A stretch of 57,133 nt of DNA from Draconibacterium sp. (lineage in GTDB: Bacteria; Bacteroidota; Bacteroidia; Bacteroidales; Prolixibacteraceae), in NCBI GenBank assembly GCA_016705335.1, contig JADIYN010000037.1:1-57133 (forward strand), written 5' to 3'. Shown piece by piece: positions 7,767-18,126 of the stretch (within the stretch, counting starts at the first letter, position 1; the number at the start of each line of letters is the position of its first letter). Made by a program: the position numbers and the translations under genes. Under the pieces are notes generated by a model. The model was not told the DNA's origin and searched no databases. It saw only the letters and a program-made list of their open reading frames with translations.

Positions 7767-8898
7767 TTAAAGAATGCTAATTCCAACTCCCGGCAGGTTG
7801 TTCAATGTAATTTTTCCATCTGTAATTTTTACTCCTTCGTATGGATCATTACTGATTAAAAGGTTGCCATCCAGATCTGCCCAGGTAGCTAGCGGCGAAA
7901 GTTGAGCTGCTGCTGATATTGCACAGGAAGTTTCAGTCATACATCCAATCATTACTTTCATTTTGTTTGCGCGCGCTAAAGTCATCATTTTGTGTGCTTC
8001 CCGCATTCCTGTACATTTCATTAATTTTATATTGATGCCGGAATATACACCCAAAGTATTTTGAATATCAGAAAGCCGTTGAACAGCTTCGTCGGCAATA
8101 ATTGGCAATGGCGAATTTTGGGTAAGCCAGGCAATATCTTCCGGCTTGTCTTTTGGCATGGGTTGCTCTACATATTCAATTCCTTTTCTTTTAACCAGAA
8201 AATCATATCAAGCGCTTCCTTTCTATCTTTCCACCCCTGGTTTACATCAACACAAAGCGGAACAGCGGAAACAGCACGGATTGACTCAATCATTTCTTTA
8301 TCTGTATCTCTGCCAAGTTTTACTTTTAGAATTTTGAACTCCGCAGCTTCTTTTACTTTTTGTTTTACAACTTCCGGAGTGTCAATCCCTATTGTAATTG
8401 AAGTAACAGGAGTTTTCTCAGCCGAAAATCCCCAGATTTTATACCAGGGTTGATTCATTATTTTACCCTGCCAAATCATGCAGTGCAATGTCAACCGACG
8501 CTTTTGCCGCAGTGTTTCCGGTTGTTGATTGGTCAACATATTCAAGTATTTCATCCATCCTGAATGGATCGGTGAATTGCTGAAGATTTAAAGCCGATAA
8601 AAATTTTGTTGCCGATTCCTGCGATTCTCCTAAATATGGCGGCATAGAAGCTTCTCCATATCCGGTAATCCCTTCAAATTCAAGTTTTACAAGCATAACA
8701 GGCGTTATACTTCGCGAACTTCCGGCAAGTGTAAAAACATGTTTTAACTGAAGATTATAAGGCTCGAAACTAAGTTTTAAGCCAGATTTCGGAAGATTTC
8801 CTTTTTTCATATTCAAATTTGTGATTTGTGGTAAAACCATTCCACCCAACGAAATAAGGGTAGTGTTTTTTTATAAAATCTCTTCGGTTATATTTCAT
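7767..8898 (-). CDS. L-Ala-D/L-Glu epimerase (enolase superfamily), frameshifted
   Basis: Epimerises L-Ala-D-Glu from murein to L-Ala-L-Glu so peptidases can use it. The start at 8898 reads MKYNRRDFIKK, a twin-arginine signal, which continues after a one-base shift near 8870 as TTLISLGGMVLPQ. Two compensating shifts near 8465 and 8165 move the middle part. The catalytic lysine lies in ILKVKLG, metal ligands in CVDVNQGW and IIADEAVQ, and the closing barrel in MIGCMTETSCAISAAA. Joined length is about 375 residues, normal with a Tat leader. It is the last gene of the murein operon and lies 29 bp after the NlpC/P60 gene. Confidence 0.85.
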
Positions 8899-8927
8899 TT
8901 TCAAATTTCTAAACTCTACTCTGAACT

Positions 8928-10025
8928 TTAATACCAGGGATGGTTTTTAATTTTTTGAATGTTTTCAGCGTTTTCAAATCCGATTATCTTTTGTTCCGAC
9001 GAAACTGTTTTTTCTGTATTCCGAATAAATCGCACTGTTGCGTTCGAAACTATTTCGTTCAATTTTTCCTGATGCATGAATATATTCGGTATTACCAAGT
9101 GAAAAGGCTACGTGTGTAATTTTTTCGGGTTGATCATCAGATTTCTTTTGCCCGAAAAAAAGCAAATCACCGGTTTGTAAATTACTGAAATCATTTTCAA
9201 CCTCAACTTTTTCTCCCTGTTTGATTTGCAGAGAAGCATCGCGGGCGAGAATTACCCCGTTCATAAAATAGAGAGTTTTAACAAAACCGCTGCAATCCAT
9301 GGCTCGTGCTGAAGTTCCGCCCCACAAATAAGGCCGGCCCATCAATTGATTTGCCAGCATTTTTAACCTGGTAGAATCGCACCGGATTGTATTTTTAAAA
9401 TTTTCAAAATCGGTCCAGTCTGAAGTTACTGCAAAACCCTGGCGTCCGTCGGGAAGCTTTAATTTTATGTTTTTCTGATTGATTTCATAATTCCAGTTCC
9501 CATGTTCTCGGAACGGTTTTCAAAATCCTCATTTTCGAAAATGATTCCATTGTCGCCAGTAAAAATCATTCTTTTTGAATTTTTCCAGTCATCAAATTGC
9601 GATTCGGTAAGCGGAAAAACACCTTCAGAATCAACCCACGAAATGTAATTATCAGGTGTTTGAATTAGCAGCCAGCCATTTTCTTTTTTCAGGATTTTTA
9701 CCGGCGTCCCCATTAGAGCTTGTGTTGCAAGTTCAGCCGAATGATTTGGTTGAGAACGCAAATTGGCGACAGACAGGTTTATTAGTCCGAAATTATTATT
9801 ACCAACTGTAGAATCAGGCAGCAAATTGATATTATCATCTACTTTGAAGTTGCTGAATAAAGAAACAGTTTTTTTTAATTCGTGGTTTCGCCGGTTAGTA
9901 TTAGATTTCCGTTTTTGTTTGTGGTCGGTTGTTTTGTTTCTGAGAAACGTTTCCAAAATTTTATTTGCTTCGTCCTTTTGTTTGTTCATGCCAATAAAAT
10001 GGCCCAAACCAGGTGTTTTAATCAC
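8928..10025 (-). CDS. SH3-domain NlpC/P60 cysteine peptidase (YkfC-like), frameshifted
   Basis: Cuts the D-Glu-(gamma)-diamino acid bond of murein peptides, releasing the dipeptide used by the downstream epimerase. Bacterial SH3 signatures (INLSVANLRSQPNHSAELAT, GWLLIQTPDNYISWVD) are followed by an NlpC/P60 domain with catalytic Cys in AMDCSGFVKT, His in THVAFSLG and the third polar residue in YIHASG. Shifts occur near 9900, 9490 and 8995; joining them recovers LILTGETTN before the SH3 part and a C terminus ending KNHPWY, typical of this family. The N terminus, including any signal peptide, cannot be resolved. It starts 4 bp after the transglutaminase gene. Confidence 0.75.
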
Positions 10026-10029
10026 AGTT

Positions 10030-11466
10030 TTAATTCAAATAATTAATATCCAAATGATAATTCCATTGATTAAAATAAATGTTACCACCTTTCCATTCCA
10101 ATTCTCCCCGCTGGAAATCAATTGGTTCGCTTCTGTAAAATTGCTTTTCAGGATGCAGTTCACTACTAAAATCATCATTAATTATTAATCGAAATTCATC
10201 GATTCCTGAAATATAAAATTCTTTTAGTCTTTGATTTTCTGTGTTTTGTAAACCAAAAGACTGATCGAGCGGGACCCAGCCAATTCCTTCGTAATACACT
10301 TCGCACCAATCGTGTAAATTCAATTCTCCGGGATGAAGCATCCACCCGCTTTGCCATTTGCACGGAATACCTGCAAAGCGCGCCATCGACATAAAAAGTA
10401 GTGTTTGCATTCCACAATCACCGTGGCGGTTTGCGAGCACATATTCCGGGATACATTCAAATGTTGAATACTCAAGCGCCGATGCCCACGTGATATTATT
10501 GTTGATCCAGTAGTAAATGGATTTTACTTTTTCAAAGGGATTTGTTGATCCGGAAGTTATTTTGTTTGTAAGTTGCTGAATTTCATTACTAAAAACAATG
10601 TGAGGATTTCGTTCCGCGGTAAATGTTTTATAATTTTCAGAATCGATATCGTAAAGTTTTATTTTACTTGTATCGAGGTTGAAATACTGGGCAGAAGTTT
10701 CAAATTCTGCTGTATATTTAAAAATGGTTGGTGTTCCTGCTTCAGTTATTTTTTCAAAATATAAGCTGCGTTGAAGATTTTGGTTATCTGCCAAAACATA
10801 CTTTTCTGAATTTACTTCAATCAACTTAACGTTTCTTTGTCGGGGCAATGATTCCCGTGGAAATGGCATCCAGCACTTTACAATTTCACCCGAAGGAATT
10901 GCATCAGGTTTTAATGTAATTGTAAAATCGATTCGGTATTTTTTAGGTTTTTCCTGAAAATTTCCATCGGAATTGGTTAAAGACAGAATGTTGGAAGTAT
11001 GTTGTAAACAAAAATCGTCAAACGGATCGATGACTGCGCCGTTTGTATTTTCTTTTATTTTACCTGCCAGTGAATCTAAACGAAAAAGGTTGCTCACCGC
11101 ATTTTTGAAATATTTACGTTCCCCATCAATAAGTTTCATTTCGAGTGTTTTATCATCTTCCCACTTGCGAAGTTGTTCCGCAGAAACATTAGGAAACCAG
11201 GGTGTTAATTCATCTTTTATCTGCGATTCATTTTTTGAAAAATCGATTTGAATCCGTTCAATTTTGGCTTCAATTATTTCAATTTCAGATGAATAAATTT
11301 TGTGTAAATCCGAAGATTTTAATTCTTCAATTATTTTTGTTGCCGAGGTAAAATTACCTTTTGCAAACTGCTTGTTCAATTCCTCCAGATCACTTGTTTT
11401 TTTTGCGCAACTCAAAAAAACAATAGCTGCAAAACTGATTAAAAGAAATTGAATTAACCTGTTCAT
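10030..11466 (-). CDS. transglutaminase-like lipoprotein
   Basis: 478 residues with a lipoprotein signal (MNRLIQFLLISFAAIVFLSC, Cys20), a helical region of about 120 residues, a beta domain (YRIDFTITLKPDAIPSGEIV, KCWMPFPRES) and a transglutaminase-like cysteine-protease core. The catalytic triad is visible as Cys in HGDCGMQTLLF, His in LNLHDWCEVY and Asp in VPLDQSFG. Proteins of this build probably act as peptidases or amidases rather than cross-linkers. The position between mltG and the NlpC/P60 gene suggests work on murein peptides in the periplasm, which is inference. Intact. Confidence 0.82.
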   Translation of the reverse strand: MNRLIQFLLISFAAIVFLSCAKKTSDLEELNKQFAKGNFTSATKIIEELKSSDLHKIYSSEIEIIEAKIERIQIDFSKNESQIKDELTPWFPNVSAEQLRKWEDDKTLEMKLIDGERKYFKNAVSNLFRLDSLAGKIKENTNGAVIDPFDDFCLQHTSNILSLTNSDGNFQEKPKKYRIDFTITLKPDAIPSGEIVKCWMPFPRESLPRQRNVKLIEVNSEKYVLADNQNLQRSLYFEKITEAGTPTIFKYTAEFETSAQYFNLDTSKIKLYDIDSENYKTFTAERNPHIVFSNEIQQLTNKITSGSTNPFEKVKSIYYWINNNITWASALEYSTFECIPEYVLANRHGDCGMQTLLFMSMARFAGIPCKWQSGWMLHPGELNLHDWCEVYYEGIGWVPLDQSFGLQNTENQRLKEFYISGIDEFRLIINDDFSSELHPEKQFYRSEPIDFQRGELEWKGGNIYFNQWNYHLDINYLN

Positions 11467-11470
11467 TTTT

Positions 11471-12528
11471 CTACCTGATTTTATTTTTATTCAGCGCAGC
11501 CCTGTATTTAGCAGCATTTCGGTTATGCTCCGACAAAGTAGCAGCAAAATTGTGGTATCCCGAAAAATCTTCTTTGGCACACATGTAATAATAATTGGTT
11601 CTCTCGAAATTCAGAACTGCATCAATCGCCGAAGTTTCAGGAAAATTGATGGGGCCGGGCGGCAAACCAACATGTTTGTATGTGTTGTAAGGCGAATCGA
11701 TATCGAGGTGGACATTTAAAATTCTTTTAAGTGCAAAATCGCCAAAAGCAAATTTTACTGTTGGGTCGGCCTGCAAAAACATACCACGGTTCAAACGGTT
11801 CATATAAAGTCCGGCAATCGTTTTCAACTCTTCCTTTTTGCTGTTTCAGCCTGAACTATTGATGCCAGCGTTGTTACTTCTGTTGGAGTAAGTTTGAGCT
11901 CTTCCGCCTTTTTTTTGCGCTCGTCGCTCCAAAATCTGTTATATTCCTGATTCATCCGCTCTGCAAATTCTTTTGCCGGGGTTGTCCAGTAGAATTCATA
12001 AGTATCCGGAATAAACATTGCAGTGTAGGTTTCTTCAGTAAAACCGTATTTTTTAATCTGAAGAGTATCGGCAAACAGTTCAAGAATAGAAAGCGAATCG
12101 GTCTGTAAATATTTGCCAACTTTTCCGGCTAAATCTTCTTTTGTCCGGACATTGTTAAAAGTAACATTCAGCGGTGTTTGCAAACCACCATTTAAAATAT
12201 TTACAACTTGATTCGTGTTCATCCCTTTTTTCAAAAGATACCTGCCGGTTTTAACTGATTTGCCATAGTTTTTCTTTTTCGAAACCCAGTTAAAAGCTTT
12301 CATACTTTTTAGGGTATTATTCAATGTTAAACTGTCGGTTACCTGCTTGTAAGTTGCATTTTTTGGCACATACAATACAAAATCAGAATTTACATTTTCC
12401 CTGAAAACATACTGGTAAAGTTGATAACCGCGAATACCAACTATAAGAAATGCAACGGCGAAGAAAATAATAATGAATTTTCCGATTCGCGGAAATATCA
12501 TCAGTTTACTTTTTTTATCGATGGACAT
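11471..12528 (-). CDS. mltG: endolytic murein transglycosylase, frameshifted
   Basis: Cleaves nascent glycan strands at the inner membrane. The N-terminal helix (FIIIFFAVAFLIVGIRGYQL) is followed by a LysM-like part and the YceG domain with IPDTYEFYW and catalytic Glu228 in LASIVQAET. Just after that residue an A run is one base short (about 11826). Restoring it gives AETAKKEELKTIAGLYMNRL and joins the C-terminal part (QADPTVKFA, GLPPGPINFP). Joined length of about 351 residues is normal. First gene of the four-gene minus-strand murein cluster and divergent from the flavodiiron gene. Confidence 0.92.
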
Positions 12529-12641
12529 GGAAATAAAATTAATTTGAAGTAAAAATAACTGTTATTCGTTAAAAGAAGATAACCTCTGTTTTAAATAAAC
12601 AGGTTTACATATAATAATAAACTTCGTTTACCCAAAATTTC

Positions 12642-12649
12642 TAATTTTG
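12642..12649 (+). promoter_or_regulatory. -7 box for the flavodiiron gene
   Basis: TAATTTTG matches TAnnTTTG. Transcription would begin near 12655, too close to the ATG at 12660. This favours the second ATG at 12678 as the start. Confidence 0.5.
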
Positions 12650-12677
12650 CTCCCTCTTAATGAAAAAATATGAAACT

Positions 12678-13868
12678 ATGCAAAAAGTAAATCTAGCTGA
12701 AAACATATATTACCTTGGTTTTAACGACCGTCGTACGCATCTCTTCGAAAATATCTGGCCAATTCCGCATGGTATTTCATACAACTCGTATTTGCTTGTT
12801 GATGATAAAATTGCACTTGTTGACACGGTTGAACGTTCGTTTATTGATGAATATCTTGACAATATTGAAGAAATGATTGGCGAACGTCCGGTTGATTATT
12901 TGATTATAAATCACATGGAGCCTGATCATTCGGGAGCATTAAAAGCCCTTGTGCAGAAGTATCCAAATATTATTTTGGTTGGAAACAAGAAGACTTTTGC
13001 TTTTGTTGAAAGTTTTTACATGACTCCCGAAAATGTATTGATTGTTCATGATGGTTATGTTTTGGATTTGGGGAAACTTAAAATTCAATTCCAAACTATT
13101 CCGATGGTTCATTGGCCCGAAACTATGGTGGCTTTTGAAGAAACCAATAAAATACTCTTTTCAGGCGATGCATTTGGTAGCTACGGTACTTTGGATGGCG
13201 GAATTTTTGACGATGAAATCAACCTCGATTTTTACGAAATTGAAGTGATGCGCTATTTTACCAACATAGTTGGAAAGTATTGTCCACACACGCAACGTGC
13301 AATTAAAAAGCTTGCCCCACTTGATATTAAAATGATTGCGGCTACGCATGGTCCGGTTTGGCGAAACGATTTAAGCTGGATTTTAACCCGTTACAATAAA
13401 TGGAGCTCGTATGATCTGGATTGCGGAGTAGTTATTGTTTACGGCTCAATGTATGGAAACACGCAAAAAATGGCCGAAGTAATTGCGAGAAGAATTGCTG
13501 TGCGAGGCATTAAAAATATAAGGGTATATGATGCTTCAAAAACACATTCATCATATATTATAAATGATATTTTTAAATACAAAGGATTTATAGTTGGCAG
13601 CGCAGCGTACAACAATGCACTTTTTCCGAATGTCGAAATCCTGCTTTCAACCATTGAGCACATGGCGCCCAAAAACCATTATCTGGGAATTTGTGGTAAC
13701 TACTCGTGGAATGGTGGCGGTGTGAAAAACCTGCAAACTTTTGCCGAAAATATTAAATGGGAAATGGTTTACCAGCCCATTGAAGAGAAAGGCGCTTTAA
13801 AACCTGATAATCTGGAAGAACTCCTTAAATTGGCTGATGCAATGGCGGATAAACTTTTATCGGAATAA
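12678..13868 (+). CDS. flavodiiron protein (oxygen/NO reductase)
   Basis: Reduces O2 to water or NO to N2O, protecting an anaerobic cell. The metallo-lactamase-like domain holds the di-iron ligands in NHMEPDHSG (H79, E81, D83, H84 from this start), then VHWPETM, FSGDAFGSYG and AATHGPVWR. A flavodoxin domain follows with the FMN loop YGSMYGNTQKM. 396 residues, no extra rubredoxin domain. I chose the ATG at 12678 (MQKVNLAENIYYLG) over 12660 from the position of the promoter. Intact and monocistronic; it implies an anaerobic or microaerobic life. Confidence 0.94.
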   Translation: MQKVNLAENIYYLGFNDRRTHLFENIWPIPHGISYNSYLLVDDKIALVDTVERSFIDEYLDNIEEMIGERPVDYLIINHMEPDHSGALKALVQKYPNIILVGNKKTFAFVESFYMTPENVLIVHDGYVLDLGKLKIQFQTIPMVHWPETMVAFEETNKILFSGDAFGSYGTLDGGIFDDEINLDFYEIEVMRYFTNIVGKYCPHTQRAIKKLAPLDIKMIAATHGPVWRNDLSWILTRYNKWSSYDLDCGVVIVYGSMYGNTQKMAEVIARRIAVRGIKNIRVYDASKTHSSYIINDIFKYKGFIVGSAAYNNALFPNVEILLSTIEHMAPKNHYLGICGNYSWNGGGVKNLQTFAENIKWEMVYQPIEEKGALKPDNLEELLKLADAMADKLLSE

Positions 13869-13930
13869 CTAAAAAGGGTTTCACTTTTCTTGCTAAATTT
13901 AGCAACATTAAAAATTTAAAATTGAACCAA

Positions 13931-14694
13931 ATGAACCTTTCAAGAAGAAGTTTTTTGCAAAATCAGCAGTTGGTGCTGCTGCACTTGCAAGTATCCCATC
14001 AATAATTTCTGCCAGCATTCCGGCGGCTGTTAAAAATAAGGAAAATAATTTCTCCATTTTTGAAAATGGAAATACAATACTTTTTCAAGGCGATTCTATA
14101 ACCGATGCTGGTCGGGATAAGGAAAAAGAACTTCCAAACATTGCACGTTCATTTGGATTTGGATATGCTTTTTTGGCAGCTTCGGCATTGTTGAATGAAT
14201 TGCCGGAGAAGAACCTCACAATTTATAACCGCGGAATTAGTGGTAACAAAGTTTTCCAACTGGCTGACCGCTGGCAAAAAGATTGCCTCGATTTAAAACC
14301 TGACGTTTTGAGCATTTTAATTGGTGTGAACGATTACTGGCACAAACGAAACGGGCAATACGACGGTACAGTTGAAGTGTATGAAAATGACTACCGAAAA
14401 CTAATTCAATCAACAAAAGAGAAACTTCCGAACATTAAACTAGTGATTTGCGAACCATTTTATGTGTTAAATACCTCAGCAGTTGACGAAACCTGGGCTA
14501 AACCGATGAAAGAATATCAGGTTGCAGCCAAAAAAATTGCGGTTGAAATTGGTGCATTGTGGGTTCCTTTTCAGCAGGTTTTTGATGAAGCGGTAAAACA
14601 TGCCCCGGCAACTTACTGGACCGGCGACGGCGTTCATCCGGCAATGCCCGGTGCGCAATTAATGGCTGAGGCATGGTTGAAAGTTGTTGAGTAA
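13931..14694 (+). CDS. SGNH/GDSL hydrolase with Tat-type signal, frameshifted
   Basis: The start reads MNLSRRSF and, after one missing T in a T run near 13955, continues as AKSAVGAAALASIPSIISAS, a twin-arginine signal. The catalytic blocks are FQGDSITDAGR (Ser), GISGNKVFQLADRW (Gly), IGVNDYWHKR (Asn) and DGVHPAMPG (Asp/His). Such enzymes are exported esterases or deacetylases, often acting on polysaccharide acetyl groups. About 253 residues when joined. No carbohydrate-utilisation genes lie nearby, so the substrate is unknown. Confidence 0.85.
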
Positions 14695-14847
14695 GGGAAG
14701 TGGAGTCAGAGATCGGAAGTCGGAAATTTTGCCAATGTGGATTTCTTAAAAATATAAGTCTGTTGTCCTTTGTCTGATTCTTAAATATTCATTTATCAGA
14801 AGTTGAACAAAATTTGCCGGACTTAAGAAAGTCCTCCCTTATTCAAA

Positions 14848-14878
14848 AAAAGGCGCTCCCAAAACAGAAGCGCCTTTT
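14848..14878. terminator. bidirectional terminator between SGNH hydrolase and tkt
   Basis: Stem AAAAGGCGCT/AGCGCCTTTT with a loop of about 11 nt and A/T runs on both sides, between the convergent ends at 14694 and 14900. Confidence 0.85.
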
Positions 14879-14899
14879 AATGAATTTATTTGTTGTTTA

Positions 14900-16930
14900 T
14901 TATCCCAACATTTCTTTTACCTGATTGTAAACATTCTCACCATTAAAACCAAGTTTCTTATCTAAAACTGTATATGGAGCAGAAAAGCCAAATGATTCCA
15001 AACCCCAGATTTTTCCGTTTTCGCCAACCAAACCTTCAAGTGTAACTGGTAATCCTGCAGTCATTCCAAAACGAGGAATTCCAACAGGAAGAACACCTGA
15101 CTGGTATTCTTTTGATTGACTTCTGAACAAACCTTCAGAAGGAACAGAAACAACCTGTACTTTCAAATTATCTTTTTCTTTTAGCAATTTGGCACCTTCA
15201 ACAAGTGTTGCAACTTCAGAACCACTGGCAACAAGCACAACATCAGGTTTACCTTCCGGTTTTGAAACAATATAAGCTCCTTTTTCTGCCTGTAAAGCTG
15301 ACTCATAACGATTTCCTTCAACTGGTAAATTGGTTATGTTCTGGCGCGAAAGAATCAAAGCAGTAGGAGTGTGATTATTTTCCAAAGCCATTTTCCATGC
15401 AACAGTTGTTTCGTTGGCATCAGCAGGTCGCAAAACCAGCATACTGTTATGGCCTTTATGATTTTTAAGTTTTTCCAATAACCTGATTTGGGCTTCCTGT
15501 TCTACCGGCTGGTGAGTTGGACCATCTTCTCCTACACGGAAAGCATCGTGTGTCCAAACATATTTTACAGGTAGTTCCATTAATACTGCCAGGCGAACTG
15601 CCGGTTTCATATAATCGCTGAAAACGAAGAAAGTTCCGCAAACCGGAATAACACCACCATGCAACGCCATTCCGTTTGCAAGGCAAGCCATAGTTAGCTC
15701 ACTTACACCTGCCTGAAGGAAAGAACCACTGAAATCGCCTTTTTTGAAAGCCCTGGTTTTTTTCAGAAATCCATCGGTTTTATCAGAATTAGACAAGTCT
15801 GCCGATGAAACAATCATGTTTTCAACTTTTCCTGCAAATTCAGCCAAAACAGCACTTGATGCAGCGCGGGTAGCAGAATTATCTTTTTGTGCAATTGCTG
15901 AAAAGTCAAATTCCGGTGTATTTTTTGAGAAAAATAAATTCAATTTTGCAGCGAGTGCGGCATTTGCAGTTTCCCATTCTTTCATTTCCGCTTTTTTTGC
16001 TGCTGCTGAATTTATCAGTACTGTCTTTCTTTTTTCGTAAAGCGATTTTACTTCATCAAAAATAACAAATGGATTTTCAGGATTTCCACCTAAGTTTTTT
16101 ATTGACAATTCAAACGAAGCTCCTGCCTCACCCAACGGCATTCCGTGAGTAGCACATTTGCGTTCGAAATTTTCCCCTGCTGCTGTTAGCGCACCTAAAC
16201 CCATAATTGTTTTACCAATAATCAGTGTTGGTTTTTCCTTTTCGGCATTCGCTTTTTTGAGTGCTTGCCTTATTTGGTCAACATCGTTTCCTGTAATGGT
16301 CATCACGTTCCAACCCCAGGCTTCGTATTTTTTAGCTGTATCTTCTTTTGTTACTGCATCTGTGTCAGTTGAAAGCTGAATATCATTTGAATCAAAAAAC
16401 ATTATCAAATTGCTTAAGCCAAGGAATCCTGCAATCCTGCCGGCTCCCTGTGAAATTTCTTCCTGAACTCCACCATCTGAAATATAAGTATAGATTTTGT
16501 GGCTCATCCATTCTCCAAAACGTTCAGCAAGAAACCGTTCTGCAATTGCAGCACCTACAGCCATTGTGTGTCCCTGTCCAAGTGGCCCCGAAGTATTTTC
16601 CACTCCACGCAACACATCCACTTCAGGATGTCCCGGTGTTACGCTTCCCCATTGACGGAAGTTGGAGAGGTCTTCCATGCTATAAAATCCTGCCAACGAA
16701 AGTGTTGCATACAACATTGGCGACATGTGGCCGGGATCAAGAAAAAACCTGTCGCGGTTAATCCATGTCATATCAGATGGATCGTAATTTAAAAACTCGG
16801 TAAATAAAATATTTATGAAATCGGCGCCACCCATTGCGCCACCCGGGTGACCAGATTTTGCTTTTTCAACCATCGCCGCTGCCAGGATTCTTATATTATC
16901 GGCAGCTATTGTTTCAATACCTTTATTCAT
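14900..16930 (-). CDS. tkt: transketolase
   Basis: Thiamine-diphosphate enzyme that moves two-carbon units in the pentose phosphate pathway. 676 residues with GHPGGAMGGAD near the N terminus, HMSPMLYATL, the cofactor-binding region YISDGGVQEEISQG and a C-terminal half with ELPVKYVWTHDAF, GEDGPTHQPVEQ and RPADANET. The ThDP motif reads SDG instead of GDG, a small variant. Intact. It lies 14 bp downstream of serA and may share its transcript. Confidence 0.95.
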   Translation of the reverse strand: MNKGIETIAADNIRILAAAMVEKAKSGHPGGAMGGADFINILFTEFLNYDPSDMTWINRDRFFLDPGHMSPMLYATLSLAGFYSMEDLSNFRQWGSVTPGHPEVDVLRGVENTSGPLGQGHTMAVGAAIAERFLAERFGEWMSHKIYTYISDGGVQEEISQGAGRIAGFLGLSNLIMFFDSNDIQLSTDTDAVTKEDTAKKYEAWGWNVMTITGNDVDQIRQALKKANAEKEKPTLIIGKTIMGLGALTAAGENFERKCATHGMPLGEAGASFELSIKNLGGNPENPFVIFDEVKSLYEKRKTVLINSAAAKKAEMKEWETANAALAAKLNLFFSKNTPEFDFSAIAQKDNSATRAASSAVLAEFAGKVENMIVSSADLSNSDKTDGFLKKTRAFKKGDFSGSFLQAGVSELTMACLANGMALHGGVIPVCGTFFVFSDYMKPAVRLAVLMELPVKYVWTHDAFRVGEDGPTHQPVEQEAQIRLLEKLKNHKGHNSMLVLRPADANETTVAWKMALENNHTPTALILSRQNITNLPVEGNRYESALQAEKGAYIVSKPEGKPDVVLVASGSEVATLVEGAKLLKEKDNLKVQVVSVPSEGLFRSQSKEYQSGVLPVGIPRFGMTAGLPVTLEGLVGENGKIWGLESFGFSAPYTVLDKKLGFNGENVYNQVKEMLG

Positions 16931-16944
16931 TTATTTGTAAATTT

Positions 16945-17743
16945 TTATTTCGATTGAATAATTCTAACCATAAAAATTCCTTCGATTGCCAACAACTTTT
17001 CTTTAATTGACTCATCGATAACTGCTTTGTCAACGTCGATAATATTGTAAGCAATTTCTCCGCGTTTTTTATTCAACATGCTATCAATGTTTACACCATT
17101 TTCACCAAGTACTGCTGAAATCTGGCTGACCATGTTTGGTATGTTTTTGTTGGCAACAATAATCCTTGCTTCGTTGTGCATTTCCATTTCTGCATCCGGA
17201 AAATTCACTGAATTTACAATATTGCCATGTTCTAAGAAATCTTTAGTTTGATTTACAGCCATTATTGCGCAGTTGGTTTCAGATTCCGAAGTAGAAGCTC
17301 CAAGGTGAGGAATTGAAATCACCTTGTCCATTTTCAATGTTGTTTCATCAGGGAAATCGGTTATGTAACCTGCAACTTTTCCTTCAGCAATTGCTTCTGC
17401 AAGATCTGTATTGTTCACCAATCCGCCACGTGCAAAATTCAAAATGCGAACACCTTTTTTCATCATTTTGAATTTCTCCTTATTCAAATATCCTTTGGTT
17501 TCGGCAGTTTGCGGAATATTGATAGTTACATAATCAGCTTGCGAAAGCAGTGGTTGAATTCCCTCGACCCAGGTTACTTCGCGGCTCAATTTCAAGTTTT
17601 GGCAATTCTAAGGAATGCATATCGAAACTGCGCAGCACAATGGCATCTGGATTTGGTAATTCACTTGCAATTTCATAAATACTCAATGGAAAAAGACTTA
17701 ACCCTTCGGTATCAATTTTGTTTAACGTTTGAATTTTGAACAT
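16945..17743 (-). CDS. serA: D-3-phosphoglycerate dehydrogenase with large internal deletion
   Basis: Oxidises 3-phosphoglycerate, the first step to serine. The N terminus (MFKIQTLNKIDTEGLSLFPL) runs to SLELPK, where the sequence jumps with a frame change near 17595 to LSREVTWVEGIQPLLSQADY. It then continues normally through RILNFARGGLVNNTDLAEAI and an ACT domain (NGVNIDSMLNKKRGEIAYNI). About 90-100 residues are missing, including the whole NAD-binding GxGxxG region. As read it cannot bind NAD. A 0.3 kb deletion, real or from assembly, explains it. Full-length relatives have about 305 residues or more. Confidence 0.85.
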
Positions 17744-17972
17744 TTTGGTTTACTTTTTAAACGGTGGTTGTTATGTGATACTGTCTGCTGACAAATATGA
17801 AGATTTTATCTAAATCAAAAGACCAAAAATAACTTAAATTATCAATATGAAATTAACATTAACACAATTAGATATAGTTTGAAGCAGGTTAAATACGTTG
17901 AAACCTGAAAGTTAACAATTAAGTTTTCGGTACTGAAATTATGTATTTATTTGAGATTTTATATAAATGAAA

Positions 17973-17999
17973 AAGCCAGCTTCAAAATGAAACTGGCTT
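17973..17999 (-). terminator. terminator downstream of the Crp/Fnr gene
   Basis: AAGCCAG/CTGGCTT with inner TTCA/TGAA. The single C/A mismatch on plus becomes a U-G wobble on the minus transcript, giving a 12-bp stem followed by T residues. It lies in the gap 17744-18126, where I see nothing else. Confidence 0.7.
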
Positions 18000-18126
18000 A
18001 ATAACCTTCAACTACTAACCGATTTTATAACCCAAAAAATTATGAAGTAATAGTTTTGAACTATTTACTTTTTGAATAATCTGATGCAAAGAAAACAAGA
18101 GTTGTAAAAACGGAATGTAATTTATG

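Noticed and set aside
14695..14840. Short gene between the SGNH hydrolase and tkt
   Set aside because: No ORF with a credible start; the sequence resembles dispersed simple repeats (GAAGTCGGA-type).
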